Shown in pieces: positions 18,824 through 28,368 of a stretch of DNA of 64,000 nucleotides. The notes under the pieces are model-generated. The model did not search any database, was not told the DNA's origin, and saw only the letters and a list, made by a program, of their open reading frames with translations. The position numbers were made by a program, and so were the translations under genes. Source of the DNA: Thiocystis violacea (GTDB taxonomy: Bacteria > Pseudomonadota > Gammaproteobacteria > Chromatiales > Chromatiaceae); assembly GCF_016583565.1 (NCBI RefSeq), contig NZ_NRRF01000001.1, positions 1-64,000 of the forward strand. Reading direction: 5' to 3'. Positions within the stretch are counted from its first letter, which is position 1, and each line of letters opens with the position of its first letter.

Positions 18824-19137
18824 GGAGAACCTCTTCAAGAATGGTTGAGATGGAAACCCTAGAGTCTACAGGCCGACCCGCGAGATTCAAATACGTGCGT
18901 CGACCGGGTGTAACCACAACTGATGCCGAGGTCGGTTGAGACGAGGTCCGAGGCGCAACGAAACGGCGCGTCTTGGGCCTCCTGCCATCTGCCCAACCGA
19001 GGGAGTCGGTCAGGCGCGCATCACGATGAGATCGGCCCACGCGCACGCGCAGCCCTGTCGAGGTTGCGATCAACCGGCACGCACACCACCTTCTTCGAGA
19101 CCCGTGCCCGCCCTCGCACAAGATAGGACAACCGCCC
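18824..19137. other. Intergenic region, no gene seen
   Basis: This is the 314-nt divergent gap between alaC and the lipoprotein gene. It must hold both promoters, but I see no strong -35/-10 pair, no convincing ORF and no hairpin. Nothing further can be supported. Confidence 0.6.
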
Positions 19138-20001
19138 GTGAACCGCGTCCTCCTGGCATGCGCCCTCTGTCTGGCGAGCCTGATCGGCTGCAGCCGCATC
19201 ACCATCGCCTACAACACGGCCGACTTCTTCGCCAAACAATACGCCGTAGACTACCTGAACCTGGCGACCGACCAGGTATCGCGCTGGGAGCCTCGCCTCG
19301 AGCGCGAGCTGGCACGGCATCGCTCGGACGAGCTCCCGCACCTGGCCGCCTTCTTCGACCAAACCTTGAAGGCCAGTCAGAGCGGTTTCGATCGCGACAA
19401 CATGACCTGTCTGACCCATGCCTTCAGAGATCTCTACAAACGCCACGCCCGACTGGCGATCGCCTTGGCAGCCCCCCTGCTCGCCGACCTGACAGCGAGC
19501 CAAGTGGGCGCGCTGGAGCGCCGCTTTCGAGAGGAAGCCACGGAGGACCGCGAGGATCTGGCGAAACGCAGCCTGGCCTGGGAGAAGATGAAACGGACCC
19601 GTCGCTACGTCGAATCCATCGAAGCCTGGACAGGTCCGCTGCGCGACGATCAAAAGGCCATCGTGGCCGATGTGACCGGGCGCATACCGGACGCCGAGGC
19701 GGCGGTGGTCGACTACAGAGCCCGTCAACGACAGGCGCTGATCTCACGCCTGCGCAGCGGTGCCAAAGAGCCGGAGATCGCCGCCTTCATGACGGCCTGG
19801 CTGGTCGATTTCCGTGACTTGCCGCCGCCGCTCGAACGCGCCGGGGACGCGATCGAGGCACGTATCCAGGAACTCTTCATCCGAATGGGCGCCAGTTTCG
19901 ACGACGGCCAGCGCAGGCATCTGGAGAAACGCCTGCGGCAACTGCGCGATGACCTGATGCAGCTGCAGAAGCACCCGCGCATGGCACCCATGCCCTGCTA
20001 G
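19138..20001 (+). CDS. DUF6279-type lipoprotein
   Basis: This 287-residue exported lipoprotein begins NRVLLACALCLASLIGCS, where LIGC is the lipobox, so the mature protein starts at Cys18. The rest is helical and strongly charged (WEPRLERELARHRSDELPHLAAFF; RRFREEATEDREDLAKRSLAWEKMKRTRR). The AYNTADFFAKQYAVDYLNL region just after the lipobox and the overall build match lipoproteins described only as DUF6279. The start is GTG at 19138. It converges with mrcA, 31 nt away, so location in the cell envelope is likely. The function is not known. Confidence 0.8.
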   Translation: MNRVLLACALCLASLIGCSRITIAYNTADFFAKQYAVDYLNLATDQVSRWEPRLERELARHRSDELPHLAAFFDQTLKASQSGFDRDNMTCLTHAFRDLYKRHARLAIALAAPLLADLTASQVGALERRFREEATEDREDLAKRSLAWEKMKRTRRYVESIEAWTGPLRDDQKAIVADVTGRIPDAEAAVVDYRARQRQALISRLRSGAKEPEIAAFMTAWLVDFRDLPPPLERAGDAIEARIQELFIRMGASFDDGQRRHLEKRLRQLRDDLMQLQKHPRMAPMPC

Positions 20002-20032
20002 CACCTGCTGCGCCAAGCATGCGCCCGCCGCG

Positions 20033-22639
20033 CTAGAAGAGGTCGTCCATGACGCGTGGCGCGGAGCGCTTGACGGTGCGCGAGGCAGACGTGGAGGCGC
20101 GCTTTCTGCTGGTCGACTTGGTCGAGCTGGTGGAGGGCGGCCCCGCGACCTTGATCGGCTCGGGGCCGAGCAGATTCTCGCGGTACTCCTCCTGGACCAG
20201 CTCCAGAATGCCGCTCTTCGATCGGGTCTCCACGCCGCGCGCGGGGTCGACACGCACCTGCACCAGCCCAGTCGGCGGATCCAGCTTGGCAATCGGCTGA
20301 TCCTTTAGGGCATCCGCCATGAAATCGGCCCACAACCCCAAGGCGGCCCTGCCGCCCTCCTCGCCGCGACCGAGCTTGCCGAAGTCGTCGAAGCCCATCC
20401 AGGCGATGGTCACGAAATTGGCCTGGTAGCCCGCGAACCAAGAGTCGCGCACGTCATTGGTTGTTCCAGTCTTGCCGACGATGTCGGAGCGCTTGAGCTT
20501 GAGCGCGCGCTTGCCCGTGCCGTGCTCGACCACCTCGCGCAGCAAGGAGGTGATCTGATAGGCCGTGCGGGGATCGATGACCTGTTCGGCCGGCACGCCG
20601 CGCTGGGTGCCCGCGGTCGTCGCAGGCTTGTCGCCTGTCTTGTACCAGCAATCGGCGCAGGATCTGCCCGGATTGGCCTCGAAGACGATGCTGCCGTCCG
20701 CGTCCTCGATGCGCTGGATGAAATAGGGAATCACGTGATAGCCGCCATTGGCGAAGACGGCATAGCCCTCGGCCAGCTTCACCGGCGAGAGCTCGCCGGT
20801 TCCGAGCGCCATCGAGAGGCCCAAGGGCATGGCATCGAGATCGAACCCGAAGCGGCTGATGTACGCCTGGGCGTCCTCCAGGCCCACGCTTTGCAGCAGG
20901 TTGATGCTGGCCAGGTTGCGCGAGAGCGCGAGTGCCTTGCGCATCCGGATCGGACCCAGCTCCTTGTGGTCGGAATTCTTCGGATTCCAGCGCTCATTGC
21001 CCTTGAGTTTCACCGCCTGATCCTTCAAGAGACTTGCCGGCGTCCATCCCTTGTTCAGTGCGGACGCATAGACGAAAGGCTTGAAGCTGGAGCCGGGCTG
21101 ACGGCGCATATCGACGGCGCGGTTGAACTTGGAGTCCGAGAAGGAGTAGCCACCGACCAGGGCGCGAACCGCGCCATCATGCGGATCGACCGACACCAAG
21201 GTGCCCGACACGGCCGGCACTTGGGAGAGCGTCCTCGCACGCTTCTCGCCCTGCTTCAGCCGCACGAGGTCGCCGACGGCGATCGCGTTCGAGGACGTGC
21301 GGCGCTCGCCACGCCAGCGCGCGGAGTTGCGGGAGCTACGCGCCCAGGACATCTGACTGCCCTTGAGGCTGACCCGCTTGCCCTTGCCCATGTAGACCTC
21401 AACGACGGACGCGCTGACCTGCGTGACCAGCCCAGGCTCAAGCTCCGGAATGGAGGTGACGCCGTCGAGGTAGTCGTCCATCTCCTTCTCGCTCATCGCG
21501 GAGAGATCCAGGGTCGCCTCCGGGCCGCGATAGCCGTGGCGACGGTCGTAGCGGCGCAATGAGGTCCGCACCGCATCCTGCGCGGCCCTCTGCAACCGCG
21601 AATCGATGGTCGTGGTGATCTTGTAACCCTGGCTCAGCGCCTCCTCGCCATAGAAGCGGATGATCTCCGCGCGCGCCATCTCGGCGACGTAGCCGGCGTC
21701 GAGATCCCGCGCGCGACGGTGCAGACTCGCCATGTCCGGCGTGTTGACCGAGATCTCGTACTCCATCTGGTCGATGTAGCCCAAGTCACGCATGCGCCCC
21801 AGGACGTAGTCGCGACGCTCGAGCGCACGCTCCGGGTTGGTGATGGGATTGTTGGTCGATGGCGCCTTCGGGAGGCCCGCCAGCATGGCGACCTCGGCGA
21901 CGCTGAGCTGACTGAGATCTTTGTCGTAGTACAGCGCGGCGGCGGACGAGATACCGTAGGCGCGGTGGCCGAAGAAGATCTGGTTCAGATAGAGCTCCAG
22001 GATCTCCTCCTTGCTCAACGCCTGCTCGACGTGCAGGGTCAGCAGGATCTCGGTCAGCTTGCGTTGAAAGGTCTTTTCCGGGGAGAGAAAGAAGTTGCGG
22101 GTGACCTGCATGGAAATGGTGCTGCCGCCCTGCGACTTCACGCCGGTCGCGACATAGCTCAGGAGCGCGCGTGCCATGCCCACGGCATCCACACCGCTGT
22201 GCTCGTAGAAACGGCTGTCCTCGGTCGCCAGAAAGGCCTGGATGACGATCGGCGGGATCTCCTTGATCGAGACGGGACGACGTCTCTGGATACCGAACTC
22301 CGCCATGAAGCCGCCATCGGCGCTGAAGACACGCAAGGGCTCCTTGAACTGGACATTGCGCAGGCTCTGCACGTCGGGGAGTTCGGGAAGGGTGATATTC
22401 ACGAAGACGGCCGCGCCGAGCAGTCCCAAGGCGAGAAGCTGCAAGGGGATTCCCAACCCGCTACCGAGGAAGTGGAGGAACCAGCCTGGCGCGGACCGCG
22501 GGGCGCGTGTCGGGCGTTTGGAAACGGCGGGCTTGGTGCGGACGGCTTTCTTGCGGGGTCCGATCGACCGGGGGGAGCCTTTGGCCGATCTCGGCTTCGG
22601 GCGAGATGCCTCTGTCGTTTCTGTCTGTTTCTTATCCAA
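20033..22639 (-). CDS. mrcA: Bifunctional penicillin-binding protein 1A
   Basis: This class A PBP polymerises (GT51) and crosslinks peptidoglycan at the inner membrane. It has a basic cytoplasmic N-terminus, one membrane anchor (about 55-80) and the glycosyltransferase motifs EDSRFYEHSGVD (about 138) and QGGSTISMQVTRNFFL. An OB-like insert carries VGDLVRLKQGEK. The transpeptidase motifs are PGSSFKPF (SxxK, about 518), SRNLAS and KTGTTND (about 720). The C-terminus is a Ser/Thr/Arg-rich tail. I favour the TTG at 22639 (about 868 residues), since GGAG lies 6 nt before it; the reading frame stays open to a GTG at 22729. It lies downstream of mtgA and folP, so two peptidoglycan polymerases sit together. 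Confidence 0.92.
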   Translation of the reverse strand: MDKKQTETTEASRPKPRSAKGSPRSIGPRKKAVRTKPAVSKRPTRAPRSAPGWFLHFLGSGLGIPLQLLALGLLGAAVFVNITLPELPDVQSLRNVQFKEPLRVFSADGGFMAEFGIQRRRPVSIKEIPPIVIQAFLATEDSRFYEHSGVDAVGMARALLSYVATGVKSQGGSTISMQVTRNFFLSPEKTFQRKLTEILLTLHVEQALSKEEILELYLNQIFFGHRAYGISSAAALYYDKDLSQLSVAEVAMLAGLPKAPSTNNPITNPERALERRDYVLGRMRDLGYIDQMEYEISVNTPDMASLHRRARDLDAGYVAEMARAEIIRFYGEEALSQGYKITTTIDSRLQRAAQDAVRTSLRRYDRRHGYRGPEATLDLSAMSEKEMDDYLDGVTSIPELEPGLVTQVSASVVEVYMGKGKRVSLKGSQMSWARSSRNSARWRGERRTSSNAIAVGDLVRLKQGEKRARTLSQVPAVSGTLVSVDPHDGAVRALVGGYSFSDSKFNRAVDMRRQPGSSFKPFVYASALNKGWTPASLLKDQAVKLKGNERWNPKNSDHKELGPIRMRKALALSRNLASINLLQSVGLEDAQAYISRFGFDLDAMPLGLSMALGTGELSPVKLAEGYAVFANGGYHVIPYFIQRIEDADGSIVFEANPGRSCADCWYKTGDKPATTAGTQRGVPAEQVIDPRTAYQITSLLREVVEHGTGKRALKLKRSDIVGKTGTTNDVRDSWFAGYQANFVTIAWMGFDDFGKLGRGEEGGRAALGLWADFMADALKDQPIAKLDPPTGLVQVRVDPARGVETRSKSGILELVQEEYRENLLGPEPIKVAGPPSTSSTKSTSRKRASTSASRTVKRSAPRVMDDLF

Positions 22640-22799
22640 AATCCACTCCGCCCGTAGCGATTCTATCCGCGCTCGTTGGGCTCGAAAAAGAGAACGGGAG
22701 GCCAGTTGGTGGCCGCGGCGATTGTACACCAGGGTTCAAGCGGCCTGATCCGGCAAATGCCCCGCATAGGCAGGCAAGCCGGAGCCGCAACGCCCGTTG

Positions 22800-23525
22800 T
22801 CAGTTTTTCGTTCCAGAGAGCCGTTTGAGGTAGCGCGTCCCGCCAAGCTGATGCATCTGCTTGGCAATGCGCGCGGCACGCCGCTGCACCTTGGGCGAGG
22901 GCTCGTCGAGCCGGTAGATGTTGGGATTTGGGAGAACGGCTGCAAGCAGCGCGGCATCATCGCCCTTCACCGCCGCGACGGGACGGGAGAAATACCGCCA
23001 GCTCGCGGCCCCGACGCCATAGGTTTCCGGGCCGAATTGCGCGATGTTGAGGTAGACCTCCAGGATTCGCTGCTTTGACCAGAAGGTCTCGATCAAGAAG
23101 GTAAACCAGACCTCGAGGCCCTTGCGCAGGAAATCGCGACCGGACCAGAGAAAGAGGTTCTTCGCCGTCTGCTGGCTGATGGTGCTCGCCCCGCGCAGCC
23201 GCCCGCCGCCCTTGAAGGTCTCGACCGCCTTGCGCAACTCGACCAGGTCGAAACCGCGATGCGTCGGAAAGCGCTGGTCCTCCGACGCGAGCACGGCCAG
23301 GGCGACCTCGGCGGGAATCAAGTCCCAATCGACCCACTCGTGATAGACATAGGGGGCCTTGGCACCCTCGAAATGGGCCGTCACCCAATGCTGGGCCATG
23401 ACCGCCGAGCCGGGTGGATCTGCCCAGCGGAAGAGCACCACGAGCAGCATCGAGAGGATCACGAAGCCGCTGACCACGCCCGCGATCCACTTCAGCACGG
23501 GACGCACCCGTCGTCGGCTCGCCAT
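22800..23525 (-). CDS. mtgA: Monofunctional biosynthetic peptidoglycan transglycosylase MtgA
   Basis: MtgA is an inner-membrane GT51 enzyme that extends glycan strands from lipid II without a transpeptidase domain. The 241-residue protein has one membrane anchor (WIAGVVSGFVILSMLLVVLF), ASEDQRFPTHRGFD with the catalytic Glu, GASTISQQTAKNLFLW and RILEVYLNIAQFGP. The ATG at 23525 gives MASRRRVRP. A TTG at 23537 overlapping the folP stop codon is an alternative that would couple the two genes. It lies between folP and the PBP1A gene on the same strand. Confidence 0.95.
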   Translation of the reverse strand: MASRRRVRPVLKWIAGVVSGFVILSMLLVVLFRWADPPGSAVMAQHWVTAHFEGAKAPYVYHEWVDWDLIPAEVALAVLASEDQRFPTHRGFDLVELRKAVETFKGGGRLRGASTISQQTAKNLFLWSGRDFLRKGLEVWFTFLIETFWSKQRILEVYLNIAQFGPETYGVGAASWRYFSRPVAAVKGDDAALLAAVLPNPNIYRLDEPSPKVQRRAARIAKQMHQLGGTRYLKRLSGTKN

Positions 23526-23533
23526 GGCGGTAC

Positions 23534-24367
23534 TCAAGCGGCGCCGCGGACGGCCCAGGCGATGTCGGCCGCCTGGCGATTGCCCGCCACGTCATGCACG
23601 CGAAAGACCTGGACCCCGCTCATGACCCCGATGGCTGTGGTGGCACAGGTCGCTGGCATGAGCTGTTCCGCGTCGGCTCCGCCGCAGATGGCGCCCATGA
23701 AGCGTTTGCGGCTGGTCCCGAGCAGAACGGAAAATCCCAACGCGACCAGTGTCCCGAGCCCTGCCAGCAAGGCCAGGTTGTGGTCGGCCTGTTTGCCGAA
23801 CCCGATCCCCGGATCGAGCAGGATGTTGTGCTCCGGCACTCCCGCCGCCATCGCCGCATCGGCGCGCGCGGCCAAGTGGTCGCGGACCTGGCCGACGACG
23901 TCCTGGTAGCTGGGCTCCAGCTGCATCGTCTCGGGTCGGCCTTGGCGGTGCATCAGCACGATGGGCACGTCCCGATCGGCCGCGAGCGGCAGCATCCGAG
24001 GGTCGTCGCAGCCGGCCGATGTATCATTGATCCAACTCGCGCCGGCCTCGAGCGCGGACCGCGCAACCTGCGCGGAGGTGGTGTCGATGCTCAGCGGCGT
24101 GGTCGGCGCAATCCGCTCCCGCAAGCGCCCGATGACGCCAAGCACACGCCGCTCCTGCTCTTCGGCGGGCACGGACCGCGATCCAGGGCGCGTGGACTCG
24201 CCACCGATGTCGAGGATGTCGGCACCCTGCGCGAGCATCGCCAGTGCGTGGCGCAGGGCCGCGTCCGCATCCAGGTAACGCCCACCGTCCGAGAAGCTGT
24301 CGGGCGTGAGGTTCAGAATGCCCATGATCTTCGGGCGTTCGCCGCCAGCAGAGGGTTGAATCTTCAT
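23534..24367 (-). CDS. folP: Dihydropteroate synthase
   Basis: FolP condenses p-aminobenzoate with dihydropterin pyrophosphate in folate synthesis and is the sulfonamide target. The 277-residue TIM barrel has GILNLTPDSFSDGGRY, DIGGESTRPGSRSV, SIDTTSAQVARSALEAGASWIND, LMHRQGRPETMQ, LLDPGIGFGKQADHN, LLGTSRKRFMG and RVHDV. The ATG at 24367 (MKIQPSAGG) gives the usual length. The common ftsH-folP-glmM order is not present here; instead folP leads into mtgA and mrcA. Confidence 0.96.
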   Translation of the reverse strand: MKIQPSAGGERPKIMGILNLTPDSFSDGGRYLDADAALRHALAMLAQGADILDIGGESTRPGSRSVPAEEQERRVLGVIGRLRERIAPTTPLSIDTTSAQVARSALEAGASWINDTSAGCDDPRMLPLAADRDVPIVLMHRQGRPETMQLEPSYQDVVGQVRDHLAARADAAMAAGVPEHNILLDPGIGFGKQADHNLALLAGLGTLVALGFSVLLGTSRKRFMGAICGGADAEQLMPATCATTAIGVMSGVQVFRVHDVAGNRQAADIAWAVRGAA

Positions 24368-24595
24368 GAAGGACCTGTCGATGAGCCGGCGCCATGACGC
24401 CGGATAGCGGAATCGGACGTGACGGAATCGGACATGATTGTGCCAGGATATCGGAGCAACGCCAGCCGTGATGACGGTATGAGCGCATTCATCGGCACCC
24501 CGGTAGAATGCCGCGCCCACGCGCCATCTGGTCGCGCGCCGCCAGTCTGGGCGGAAAACGGCCGACGAATTCAGCTAACAGTCGAGAGATGCTTC

Positions 24596-24955
24596 ATGAA
24601 CACGCGAAACCCTGTCCCCACGCTGCTGTTCGCCGCCGCACTGACCGGATGTGCATTCTCTGGCGGTCAGGTCGGCACCTTGCCGCCCCCGCAACGCCCT
24701 GATGAGGCGGGCACCCTGACCATCTATCGCGATGGCTCGCTCATTGGCATCTTCGGGACCATGCATGTCTCGCTCGACCAAACGGACCTCTACCGGCTCG
24801 GCATGAACCAGAGTTACAGCATGCGGCTCACCCCAGGGCACTACTTCCTCAATTATTCCATCGGCTTGAATGACTGCGGCGGTGTCGTCAACGTGCAGCC
24901 GCGCCAGACGCTCAGATTGCGCCTCACGCCGGACTGCATGATGGATCCAGACTAA
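24596..24955 (+). CDS. Small lipoprotein with DUF2846-like domain
   Basis: This 119-residue protein has a lipoprotein signal peptide ending in LTGC at about 18-21. The short beta-rich domain that follows contains GTLTIYRDGSLIGIFGTMHVSLD and LTPGHYFLNYSIG. This layout, with strands, a gly/tyr-rich turn and a closing QTLRLRL strand, resembles DUF2846-type envelope lipoproteins. I chose the ATG at 24596 because the signal peptide starts there and GAGAG lies 7 nt before it. It diverges from folP. The role is unknown. Confidence 0.75.
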   Translation: MNTRNPVPTLLFAAALTGCAFSGGQVGTLPPPQRPDEAGTLTIYRDGSLIGIFGTMHVSLDQTDLYRLGMNQSYSMRLTPGHYFLNYSIGLNDCGGVVNVQPRQTLRLRLTPDCMMDPD

Positions 24956-25064
24956 CTCAGGCAGTGCCCAGGGAAACCAGGGGGTTGCCAGGCAACCATC
25001 GGAACGCTCTATACTCACGCAGCTGGATCGGTATCTTGTCACCCATTCGCGAGGGAATCGATCA

Positions 25065-25490
25065 ATGTTGCCTGAGACGCAAGCAGACGAGAGGCGCTGT
25101 AACGAACGGATCTCTTGGACATGTCACGCACGGCTCCTCCCACTGAGTCTTCAGCCAAGGACACCCATGCTCGGTATGCATGATGTAACGGGGCAAGACA
25201 TCAGCGAAGGCGGCCTGCGGGTCTGCACAGACCGGCTATTCGCACTGCAGTCGCGGCTCCTGGTCGAAATGGAGTCCCCGGAGCTTCCCAAGGGGATTCA
25301 GGCCGTGGGTTCCGTCGCCTGGATCTCGCCCTCGCCAGGGGATGACCAGTGGTGTCTAGGCATCGAGTTTTCCGATGTCGGCGACCATGCCCTTGCCAGT
25401 ATCCGCAACCTTCTGCTGCATGAGCAGTACCCGTGCGACTGGGCAGATCGTGACCACCTCCCGCACACCCTCGACCAGACAACCGCTTAG
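25065..25490 (+). CDS. PilZ domain-containing protein
   Basis: PilZ domains bind cyclic di-GMP. This 141-residue protein begins with ERRCNERISW, which supplies the RxxxR motif (about 10-14), and has DISEGGLRV (about 45-53), the (D/N)xSxxG motif. GSVAWIS and CLGIEFSDVG complete the barrel. A short polar tail follows. GAGGGA lies 10-11 nt before the ATG. There is no output domain, so it probably acts through a protein partner. A diguanylate cyclase/phosphodiesterase and Orn elsewhere in the window belong to the same signalling chemistry, though no direct link is shown. Confidence 0.85.
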   Translation: MLPETQADERRCNERISWTCHARLLPLSLQPRTPMLGMHDVTGQDISEGGLRVCTDRLFALQSRLLVEMESPELPKGIQAVGSVAWISPSPGDDQWCLGIEFSDVGDHALASIRNLLLHEQYPCDWADRDHLPHTLDQTTA

Positions 25491-25583
25491 GCCGCAAGCG
25501 CACAGCTTATCCACAGCGCTGATCACAGGGATTGGGGACAACCCTGGCGAGGCCGACTTCACCGGCGTTCGCGCACGGCGCGC

Positions 25584-25606
25584 TGAGTGGTGAGTGGTGA
25601 GTGGTG
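25584..25606 (+). repeat. Heptanucleotide tandem repeat, (TGAGTGG)x3
   Basis: Three perfect units of TGAGTGG plus TG lie between the PilZ gene and the 3' end of glgA. A perfect DnaA-box-like TTATCCACA lies about 70 nt away, at 25507-25515, but it is single. Confidence 0.8.
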
Positions 25607-25642
25607 CGGACGCTGATTCGATCGCCATTTCGCGCGCTCGGA

Positions 25643-27112
25643 TCAGCCCTTACAGAGGTGGCGGTAGACCTCGAGATAGCGTTCCGCCGGCTGTCGCCAG
25701 GAATAGTTGCCCCGCATGCCGTTGACGCGGAGCTGGCGGAAGTACCCTGGGAAGCGCCGCCATAGGGCAATGGCGCGGCTCATGGCGCTCTCCAAACCGG
25801 CCTCGGTCGGGTCGTCAAAGACATAACCGTTGCGCACATCGAAGGATTTGTCCGAATAGTGCGCGTCGAACACGGTATCGGCGAGCCCGCCGACACGCCG
25901 CACGATGGGTACGGTCGCGTACTTCATCGCGATCAGCTGGGTCAACCCGCAGGGCTCGTAGAGGCTCGGGATCAGAATCATGTCGGCGCCGGCATAGATG
26001 AGGTGCGCCAGCCCCTCATCGTAGGTCAGCTCCAGCTGGCAATCGGGGCTCGGATCCAGCTCGGCCTTCAATGCCTCGAACTGGGCCGAGATCTCAGGGT
26101 CGAGCGAGGAGCCGAGCAGCACCAGTTGGCAGCCCTCGGCCAAGGCATAGCGGATCCCATGCTGAATGAGGGCCACGCCCTTCTGACGATCAAGCCGACT
26201 GACCACGGCGAAGATGGGCTTCTCCGTCTCTGCCAGCCCCATGCGGCTTCTCAGCTCACGGCGGTTCACCGCCTTCAGCGGAAGCGACGCCGGTCCGAAC
26301 TGTACTGGAATCGCGTCATCGGTCTCGGGGCTCCAGACGCTCGCGTCGATCCCGTTCAGGATGCCGCCGAATTTGTGTCGATGGGCCTGGAAGACGGACT
26401 GCAGCCCCATGCCCTGATCCGTGTTCTGGATCTCCCAGGCATAGCGCGGCGAGACGGTATTGACGAAATCGGCGGCGACGATACCGCCTTTCATGAGGTT
26501 GGCGACGCGCGCGTCTCCAGGATCCTGCAGCCGATCCGGAATCATGAGGCTCACCGGATCCAAGCCGACCTGACGCAGAATGGAGACGTCCACCCGCCCT
26601 TGATAGCCGACATTATGCAGGGTGTAGCAGGTGCGAATGCCGTCGAGGCCGAGTGCCCGGTAGCGCTCGAGCAGCAGCACCGGCACCAGGCCGGTTTGCC
26701 AGTCGTGGCAGTGCAGGATGTCCGGCCGGCGCTCGGAGCGCAGCACGAATTCGAGGACGGCACTCGAGAAGAACGCGAACCGCTCGGCATCGTCGGCCTC
26801 GCCGTAGATCTGCCCGCGCCGGAAGTAGCCGTGCTCGCCGCGAGGATCGAAGAACACACAGCGCACCCCATTCAGCTCGGCGTGAAGCAGGTGGCATTCG
26901 AGACGTCGATCGTAAAAGGGAACGCTGAGAGGGGCTTCGGCCTCGGTCAGGCCGCCGATGAATGACTGCTTCAGGATGTCATAGTAGGGCAGCAGGATCT
27001 CGACGGTCTCTCCCCGGTCGAGGAGTTCGTGCGACAAACCCTGAATGACATCTCCCAACCCTCCAGCCTTGGCGATGGGCGCACACTCGGCGCTCACCAT
27101 GGCGATATGCAT
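25643..27112 (-). CDS. glgA: Glycogen synthase (ADP-glucose type, GT5)
   Basis: GlgA lengthens alpha-1,4-glucan using ADP-glucose. The 489-residue protein has the N-terminal KAGGLGDVIQGLSHEL motif that binds the nucleotide sugar, CHDWQTGLVPVLL, TLHNVGYQGR, NGIDASVWSPETD, VVSRLDRQKGVALI and the C-terminal PSLYEPCGLTQLIAMKYATVPIVRRVGGL, which holds the catalytic Glu of GT-B retaining enzymes. GAGGGGG precedes the ATG by about 9 nt. It ends a minus-strand set of glgX, GH57 and a DUF4912 gene, and lies 61 nt downstream of the last. No glgB, glgC or glgP is present here. Confidence 0.95.
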   Translation of the reverse strand: MHIAMVSAECAPIAKAGGLGDVIQGLSHELLDRGETVEILLPYYDILKQSFIGGLTEAEAPLSVPFYDRRLECHLLHAELNGVRCVFFDPRGEHGYFRRGQIYGEADDAERFAFFSSAVLEFVLRSERRPDILHCHDWQTGLVPVLLLERYRALGLDGIRTCYTLHNVGYQGRVDVSILRQVGLDPVSLMIPDRLQDPGDARVANLMKGGIVAADFVNTVSPRYAWEIQNTDQGMGLQSVFQAHRHKFGGILNGIDASVWSPETDDAIPVQFGPASLPLKAVNRRELRSRMGLAETEKPIFAVVSRLDRQKGVALIQHGIRYALAEGCQLVLLGSSLDPEISAQFEALKAELDPSPDCQLELTYDEGLAHLIYAGADMILIPSLYEPCGLTQLIAMKYATVPIVRRVGGLADTVFDAHYSDKSFDVRNGYVFDDPTEAGLESAMSRAIALWRRFPGYFRQLRVNGMRGNYSWRQPAERYLEVYRHLCKG

Positions 27113-27173
27113 CGGCCTGCCCCCTCACTCTACTTCGACACGGCGCAGCGGCGGGATCTCGCCGTGCAATGAA

Positions 27174-28250
27174 TTAGTCTTCGCGTTGAGTGCCCAGCTC
27201 AGGTGGCGGATGCTGTGCCAGCGCCCTCCTCAGCAACGCGGGATCGTCCACCTTGAGGACGAACTCGAAACGCCCGCCGGGACCAACGCGATAGCGATGA
27301 CCGAAGAGATCGACCTCGCTGTTCGGAGTCGCCCAGCCGCGAAGATGGAGTTCGGCCTCAACCACCAGATCAGCGCCAGTCGCTGTGGGCCTACCATAGA
27401 CCAGAGTGGGGATGGGGAATGCGGCCGGTGTCGCATTCTCTTGCGCGGCCGTTTCAATGGGCAGTGCGCATGGCGCGTCCCCTGCTCGGACCGCAGCTTG
27501 GCCTCGGGTATCGCTGTGATCCCGGCCTGGCGCATGCGTCTCTCCCCAGGGATGCGCCTCGGCTACTGGGCTGAGGGAGTCAGCCGAACCCGGCGCGGAA
27601 GCGGCCCACGACGGCCAGGCCTGGCCAGACGCCTGCCACTGCGGCGACATCTGCCCGCCTGTCGGTCGCGCCCCATCGCTGGTTGCCGAGACGGGGAGCA
27701 GTCCCTCCGCGGACAGCCCGGCGGCGCGCACGACCGCCCAGTCCAGCCCGTCGAGCCCGATCCCTGTCGCATGCTGCAAGCGGTTGGAGCGCGCCAGTAA
27801 GAGCCAACCGCCCTCCCCGTTCGTGAGTCCGAGCTCCGCCTCGAACTGGGCATAGTCCTGGCCGACCCTGAAGGCCGCATCACCGCCCCCGCCGAGACCT
27901 GCGCGCTGCAGCCGGATCTCGTGCGACGTGTCAGATCCGCCCTGGTCGCGCAGCCTGCGCAGCCGAAGCACGGCCTCGGGGTGGCCGTCCGTTGCGGGAA
28001 AACCGGCCCCATAGCTCATGAAATCGTCGGCGTGGAGATTCCAACGAACCCGCAGATCCTCTGTCGATCCTGGATAGAGGACGAGGCGGGTCGTCTCGAA
28101 GGCGAGCGGAAACTTTGGACGCAGCGGCTGCGTTGGGGGCGCAAGATCGGGGGGCACACTGGCCGCGGGGCCGGTCGAGGCGTCTACAGCAATGAGATCC
28201 TGGGTGCCTTGAGAGGCGTCATCGGCCGGTGTGTCCGGGCACTCTGACAA
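27174..28250 (-). CDS. DUF4912 domain-containing protein
   Basis: This 358-residue protein has no signal peptide or membrane segment. The middle carries the DUF4912-type segment RVRWNLHADDF, then YAQFEAELGLTNGEGGWLLLARSNRL. A long Pro/Ser/Ala-rich stretch follows (about 190-270). The end has a second conserved block, AELHLRGWATPNSEVDLFGHRYRVGPGGRFEF, a pattern I know from DUF4912 proteins beside glycogen and GH57 genes. It sits between GH57 and glgA on the same strand. A carbohydrate- or glycogen-binding scaffold is a reasonable guess, no more. The start is a TTG at 28250 and is uncertain, because the frame stays open upstream. Confidence 0.75.
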   Translation of the reverse strand: MSECPDTPADDASQGTQDLIAVDASTGPAASVPPDLAPPTQPLRPKFPLAFETTRLVLYPGSTEDLRVRWNLHADDFMSYGAGFPATDGHPEAVLRLRRLRDQGGSDTSHEIRLQRAGLGGGGDAAFRVGQDYAQFEAELGLTNGEGGWLLLARSNRLQHATGIGLDGLDWAVVRAAGLSAEGLLPVSATSDGARPTGGQMSPQWQASGQAWPSWAASAPGSADSLSPVAEAHPWGETHAPGRDHSDTRGQAAVRAGDAPCALPIETAAQENATPAAFPIPTLVYGRPTATGADLVVEAELHLRGWATPNSEVDLFGHRYRVGPGGRFEFVLKVDDPALLRRALAQHPPPELGTQRED

Positions 28251-28368
28251 GGCGTCGGCGTCGTTATCGATGATGCACTCTCCCGCTTGAACGACGCCTC
28301 AAGGCCAACCTCGTCTCAGTCTCGTCGTAAGGCCCGGATCGCGGACCGATCCGGCTCTCTCCAGCACC

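Noticed and set aside
25507..25515. Perfect DnaA box (TTATCCACA), possible replication origin
   Set aside because: Only one box is seen, with no cluster, no AT-rich unwinding region and no dnaA, dnaN, gidA or rpmH nearby. One such match is expected by chance in a window this size.
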